NCBI GenBank assembly: GCA_947629865.1
Contig: CANRFJ010000002.1
Coordinates: 62,001 to 126,000, forward strand
Source: an uncultured Lachnospiraceae bacterium
Lineage (GTDB): Bacteria > Bacillota > Clostridia > Lachnospirales > Lachnospiraceae
Direction of reading: 5' to 3'
DNA: 64,000 bases
Position numbers and translations under genes: made by a program. The notes under the pieces were generated by a model that had not been told where the DNA came from, ran no database searches, and saw only the letters and a list, made by a program, of their open reading frames with translations. Shown in pieces: positions 60,988 through 64,000 of this stretch (position 1 is the stretch's first letter; each line of letters begins with the position of its first letter).

Positions 60988-61359
60988 CTAGCGTGCGCTT
61001 TTCAGCCACGCCTTTTTAATCGCCTCAAAACTCTCCTTACTTATAACGTGCTCAATCTTACAGGCGTCCTCCTCGGCGATATCTTCCGGAACGCCCAGCG
61101 CGGTGAGGCACTGGGTTAGAAAGCTGTGCCGCTCGTAGATCATCTCGGCGATGGCCCGCCCGTCGTCGGTAAGGTAGATATAGCCCGCCTCCGTCACGGT
61201 GATGTGCCCTTTCTCCCTCAGATTTTTCATGGCGACGCTGACGCTGGATTTCTTGAATCCAAGTTCCGTTGCGATGTCCACGGAGCGGACAACGGGCAAT
61301 TTATGGCTTAATATAAGGATAGTCTCCAGATAGTTCTCTGCGGATTCGTTTGTCTTCAT
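60988..61359 (-). CDS. DtxR/MntR-family metal-dependent regulator
   Basis: A 123-residue regulator: N-terminal winged helix (SAENYLETILILSHKLPVVRSVDIATELGFKKSSVSVAMKNLREKG) followed by the metal-binding dimerisation domain with the family ligands in the region YERHSFLTQCL and EEDACKIEHVIS. It lacks the SH3-like C-terminal domain, like MntR and many clostridial feo regulators. ATG 61359 follows GGAAGGGG; a longer frame to 61494 would start upstream of the promoter. It is divergent from feoAAB, so it most likely represses iron uptake when metal is plentiful. Confidence 0.88.
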   Translation of the reverse strand: MKTNESAENYLETILILSHKLPVVRSVDIATELGFKKSSVSVAMKNLREKGHITVTEAGYIYLTDDGRAIAEMIYERHSFLTQCLTALGVPEDIAEEDACKIEHVISKESFEAIKKAWLKSAR

Positions 61360-61441
61360 TGTGTAACCCCTTCCTGCATTGCGCGGTTCAATGCCCCCGA
61401 TATATCCCATTTCCACAACCGGGGATATCCCATTTAAATCC

Positions 61442-61470
61442 AGTATACCATTTATTTTCCTTTTTATCAA
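61442..61470 (-). promoter_or_regulatory. Promoter of the DtxR-type gene
   Basis: Minus-strand TTGATA and TATACT are separated by 17 bases. The leader contains two similar runs of AAATGGGATAT followed by CCCCGG or ATCGGGG. Confidence 0.6.
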
Positions 61471-61527
61471 ATACTCGCGGCGGATTTGGGACAAAAAAAA
61501 ACTTGAAAAATTTTTTGCATAAAGTTC

Positions 61528-61556
61528 TTGACAACTAATAAATGTTAGTATATACT
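61528..61556 (+). promoter_or_regulatory. Promoter of the feoAAB operon
   Basis: Consensus TTGACA and TATACT with 17-base spacing, about 52 bases before feoA. The -10 lies inside the palindrome 61544-61559. Confidence 0.75.
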
Positions 61557-61559
61557 AAC
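61544..61559. promoter_or_regulatory. Palindromic operator over the feo -10, likely site of the DtxR-type regulator
   Basis: GTTAGTATATACTAAC is a perfect 16-bp palindrome that covers the whole -10 of the feo promoter. Its TTAG/CTAA arms resemble half-sites of iron-dependent DtxR family repressors. An imperfect copy lies before feoB at 62109-62124. Confidence 0.7.
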
Positions 61560-61607
61560 CATGAAAAGAAAACCATTTCAGTTACAATCAGGAAAGGGTG
61601 ATGTAAG

Positions 61608-61817
61608 ATGCCTCTGACGATGGCGAAGATTGGTGAACCCAATACGATCAAGCGGATTGGCGGCCGGGATGATACCAGAAGATTTCTGGAGAATCTGGGG
61701 TTTGTTGCCGGTGGTGTTGTCACAGTGGTTTCCGAGATTAGCGGCAATATGATTTTGAATGTCAGGGACTCCCGGATTGCTCTTGGTAAGGATATGGCCA
61801 ACAAAATCATGGTCTGA
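61608..61817 (+). CDS. feoA: FeoA-family ferrous iron transport accessory protein (first copy)
   Basis: A 69-residue SH3-like protein that assists FeoB. The core FeoA pattern is visible: a start of PLTMAKIGEPNTIKRIGG, then RFLENLGFVAGGVVTVVS and ILNVRDSRIALGKDMANKIMV. GGAAAGGG lies nine bases before the ATG. It is the first gene of the feo operon, under the palindromic operator. The paralogue follows 20 bp downstream; such pairs may act as two different partners of FeoB. Confidence 0.87.
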   Translation: MPLTMAKIGEPNTIKRIGGRDDTRRFLENLGFVAGGVVTVVSEISGNMILNVRDSRIALGKDMANKIMV

Positions 61818-61837
61818 TATGATGGAGGACAGTGTAA

Positions 61838-62059
61838 ATGAAGACATTGCGAGAAGTGGGCTGTGGCCAGAATGTCACGGTGAAAAAACTGACGGGAACA
61901 GGGCCCGTGAAAAGGCGTATTATGGATATGGGAATTACCAAAGGCGTACAGGTCTTTGTGAGGAAGGTGGCGCCGTTGGGCGATCCGGTAGAGGTAACAG
62001 TGCGCGGATATGAGTTGTCCCTGCGCAAAGCCGATGCGGAGATGATAGTGGTGGAGTGA
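61838..62059 (+). CDS. feoA: FeoA-family ferrous iron transport accessory protein (second copy)
   Basis: A 73-residue FeoA-like protein with the canonical pattern TLREVGCGQNVTVKKLTG, RRIMDMGITKGVQVFVRKVAPLGDP and VEVTVRGYELSLRKADAEMIVVE. It is nearer to classical FeoA than the first copy. GGAGG lies nine bases before the ATG. About 117 bp separate it from feoB, a gap with T-rich sequence and a second operator-like element. Confidence 0.9.
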   Translation: MKTLREVGCGQNVTVKKLTGTGPVKRRIMDMGITKGVQVFVRKVAPLGDPVEVTVRGYELSLRKADAEMIVVE

Positions 62060-62108
62060 CGGCGCGGAGTCGCCTGCCTGAGCTGCTACATATTTTTTTT
62101 GGGCAGTG

Positions 62109-62124
62109 GTTAGGCACAACTAAT
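62109..62124. promoter_or_regulatory. Imperfect copy of the feo operator upstream of feoB
   Basis: GTTAG-6-CTAAT matches the 61544 palindrome (GTTAG-6-CTAAC) in nine of ten arm positions with the same spacing. It lies 52 bp before feoB. No clear promoter was recognised at it, so chance is possible. Confidence 0.35.
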
Positions 62125-62176
62125 TTTAGGAAGTCATAACAAATTCACGCGCAGCGCGCAGAAATGAGGAAAGAAG

Positions 62177-64000
62177 ATGTCGATTAAGATTGCACTTGCA
62201 GGAAATCCGAACAGCGGAAAGACAACGCTGTTCAATGCACTGACCGGCGCCAATCAGTTCGTCGGAAACTGGCCGGGCGTCACGGTGGAGAAGAAGGAGG
62301 GAAAACTGAAGAAAAGCTTTTCCGGAAAGAGCGCCTCCGATGTGGTGATCACAGACTTGCCGGGGATTTACTCGCTCTCTCCCTATACGCTGGAGGAGGT
62401 CGTTGCCAGAAATTATCTGATCAACGAGAGGCCGGACGCCATTCTGAATATTGTAGACGGTACTAATATTGAGAGAAATCTGTACCTGTCCACCCAGCTG
62501 ATGGAACTGGGTATTCCGATCATCATGGCCGTCAACATGATGGACGTGGTCGAGAAAAACGGGGACAAAATCCGCGTGGATAAGCTGAGCGCCCTGATTG
62601 GCTGCGAGGTGGTGGAGATTTCCGCCCTGAAGGGAACGGGAATCCAGAAGGCGGCCATGAAGGCGGTTGCCCTGGCGGAGAAAAAGAAGACGGCGGCTCC
62701 GGTATGCGAATTTGCGGAGGAAGTGGAGATGGCTATTCGCGCGGTGGAGGAGAGGCTCGGCTCGGATGTGAAGGAGGAGCAGAAGCGTTTCTTTGCCGTC
62801 AAACTGCTGGAGAGAGACGACAAGATCGCAGAGCAGATGCAGGTGGTTCCGGACGTAACGCCGGAAATAGAAGCGCTTGAGAAGGCCCTTGACGACGACA
62901 CGGAGAGCATCATTACCAATGAGCGGTATACATACATTTCATCGATTATCGGGGAGTGCTGCACGAAGAATAAGGAGAAGAAGATAACGCGCTCCGATAA
63001 GATCGATAAGATCGTGACAAACCGTTTTCTGGCGCTGCCGATTTTTGCAGTCATTATGTTCATTGTGTACTATATCTCCGTAACTACGGTCGGCACCTAT
63101 GTGACGGACTGGACAAACGACGGTCTCTTTGGCGACGGCTGGTATCTGGCGGGTGTGGGTAGAAGTGATTATGAGGACGCCACGGATACATGGGCGGAGG
63201 AGAACATCTTCAATGACGCCTCTGTTCAGGCCGTGGTGGATGCTGCGGCAGCAGATGAAACGGTTATCGGCGGCGTAGATATAAAAGAAACGTTTGACGA
63301 CGGGGACTTCGGCGGATTTGAGGAGGCCTTCGGTTCCTATGGGGAGGATCTGGCAGAGAGAGGGTATGATTTGGAAGCCGTGCTCCCCCTGGACGAGGAG
63401 GGAGAGTGGATCGATCAGCCGGCTCCGGAGGATTATGGCATATGGGTTCCGGGTATTCCGGTTCTGGTGGGAAATGCCTTGGATGCGATTGGCTGTGCCG
63501 ACTGGCTCAGCGGTCTGATAAACGATGGTATTGTAGCCGGTGTGGGAGCGGTACTGGGCTTCGTTCCGCAGATGCTAGTGCTGTTTATTTTCCTGGCCTT
63601 TCTGGAGGGCTGCGGGTATATGGCGCGCGTCGCCTTTATCATGGATCGTATCTTCCGGCGCTTCGGTCTGTCGGGAAAATCCTTTATCCCGATGTTGATC
63701 GGCTCCGGGTGCGGTGTGCCGGGTATCATGGCCTCCCGCACGATTGAGAGCGACAGAGACCGCAAAATGACAATTATGACAACTACATTTATTCCGTGTG
63801 GGGCGAAGTTGCCAATTATTGCCCTGCTGACAAGCGCCCTGTTCGGCGGAGCGGGCTGGGTGGCGCCGAGTGCCTACTTTCTGGGTGTGGCGGCCATTGT
63901 CATCACCGGTATCATATTGAAAAAGACGAAAGTATTCGCCGGAGAGCCCGCGCCGTTTGTTATGGAGCTGCCGGCCTATCATCTGCCGACTGTGGGCTCG
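62177..64000 (+). CDS. feoB: Ferrous iron transporter FeoB (partial, runs off the window)
   Basis: The first 608 residues of the GTP-driven Fe2+ transporter. The N-terminal G domain has G1 GNPNSGKTT, the G2 switch region NWPGVTVEKKEG, G3 DLPGIYSL and G4 NMMD, then the helical GDI domain. The membrane part begins FLALPIFAVIMFIVYYIS and contains the Cys-bearing gate motif LIGSGCGVPGIMASR and TFIPCGAKLPII. Between about residues 308 and 425 there is an unusually long acidic, Trp/Asp/Glu-rich segment, expected outside the cell. GAGGAAAGAAG precedes the ATG. The C-terminus lies beyond 64000. Confidence 0.93.
   Translation, partial: MSIKIALAGNPNSGKTTLFNALTGANQFVGNWPGVTVEKKEGKLKKSFSGKSASDVVITDLPGIYSLSPYTLEEVVARNYLINERPDAILNIVDGTNIERNLYLSTQLMELGIPIIMAVNMMDVVEKNGDKIRVDKLSALIGCEVVEISALKGTGIQKAAMKAVALAEKKKTAAPVCEFAEEVEMAIRAVEERLGSDVKEEQKRFFAVKLLERDDKIAEQMQVVPDVTPEIEALEKALDDDTESIITNERYTYISSIIGECCTKNKEKKITRSDKIDKIVTNRFLALPIFAVIMFIVYYISVTTVGTYVTDWTNDGLFGDGWYLAGVGRSDYEDATDTWAEENIFNDASVQAVVDAAAADETVIGGVDIKETFDDGDFGGFEEAFGSYGEDLAERGYDLEAVLPLDEEGEWIDQPAPEDYGIWVPGIPVLVGNALDAIGCADWLSGLINDGIVAGVGAVLGFVPQMLVLFIFLAFLEGCGYMARVAFIMDRIFRRFGLSGKSFIPMLIGSGCGVPGIMASRTIESDRDRKMTIMTTTFIPCGAKLPIIALLTSALFGGAGWVAPSAYFLGVAAIVITGIILKKTKVFAGEPAPFVMELPAYHLPTVGS

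Overview
The window reads as chromosome of a Gram-positive, spore-forming anaerobe of the Clostridia, most likely Lachnospiraceae. The evidence is the meso-diaminopimelate route through dapL, a luxS gene, a LysM plus GH18 cortex-lytic type protein, T-box control, purine-rich Shine-Dalgarno sites with frequent GTG and TTG starts, and many lysine-rich secreted Ig/FN3 proteins. No phage, transposase, CRISPR array or rRNA was seen. The assignment rests on gene content only.

Layout. 1-14.8 kb is mostly housekeeping: the 3' end of dnaE, pfkA, dinB, dapL, a DUF1002 protein, a nitrilase-family amidase, a compact type I toxin-antitoxin locus (6.1-6.6 kb), a GH13 glucosidase, a DHH phosphoesterase with an overlapping lipoprotein, a Ca2+-type P-ATPase, and overlapping YtaF-like and DedA genes. 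14.8-25.3 kb is an envelope run: L,D-transpeptidase, leuS (4-nt overlap), three CDP-glycerol glycerophosphotransferase-type polymerases (two fused to GT2 domains) and luxS. 25.4-30 kb holds two small unknown proteins and potABCD. 30-33 kb holds a small zinc-peptidase-like protein and a GH3 glycosidase.

33.1-47.1 kb is the most unusual part. A tight operon encodes a secreted metzincin-like protease, two tandem near-identical secreted FN3/BIG2 proteins, and two membrane proteins that together look like one split histidine kinase: the first carries the phospho-acceptor histidine but no ATPase domain, the second an ATPase domain but no canonical histidine. A LytTR response regulator lies convergent to it. 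Divergent from the regulator is a zinc-ribbon Ser/Thr kinase with PASTA domains, followed by an unknown cytosolic protein and a secreted FN3 protein. An 8-bp direct repeat, suited to a LytTR regulator, sits between the two divergent promoters. A secreted LRR protein follows.

47.3-58 kb: a DUF4143 ATPase, a secreted CE1-like esterase, a stand-alone TrpB2, an unknown coiled-coil-type protein, an ArsB/NhaD transporter, a BspA-like LRR protein, a four-tRNA cluster (Glu, Met, Asp, Leu) and the LysM-GH18 protein.

58-64 kb: a 2-isopropylmalate synthase fused at its C-terminus to an AraC-type DNA-binding domain, behind a leucine (CUC) T-box leader and a 22-bp palindrome; a candidate small RNA; tRNA-Arg; and a DtxR-type regulator divergent from feoA-feoA-feoB, whose promoter carries a perfect 16-bp palindrome over the -10. 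feoB runs off the end of the window. All functions are inferred from reading the sequence; no database search was run.
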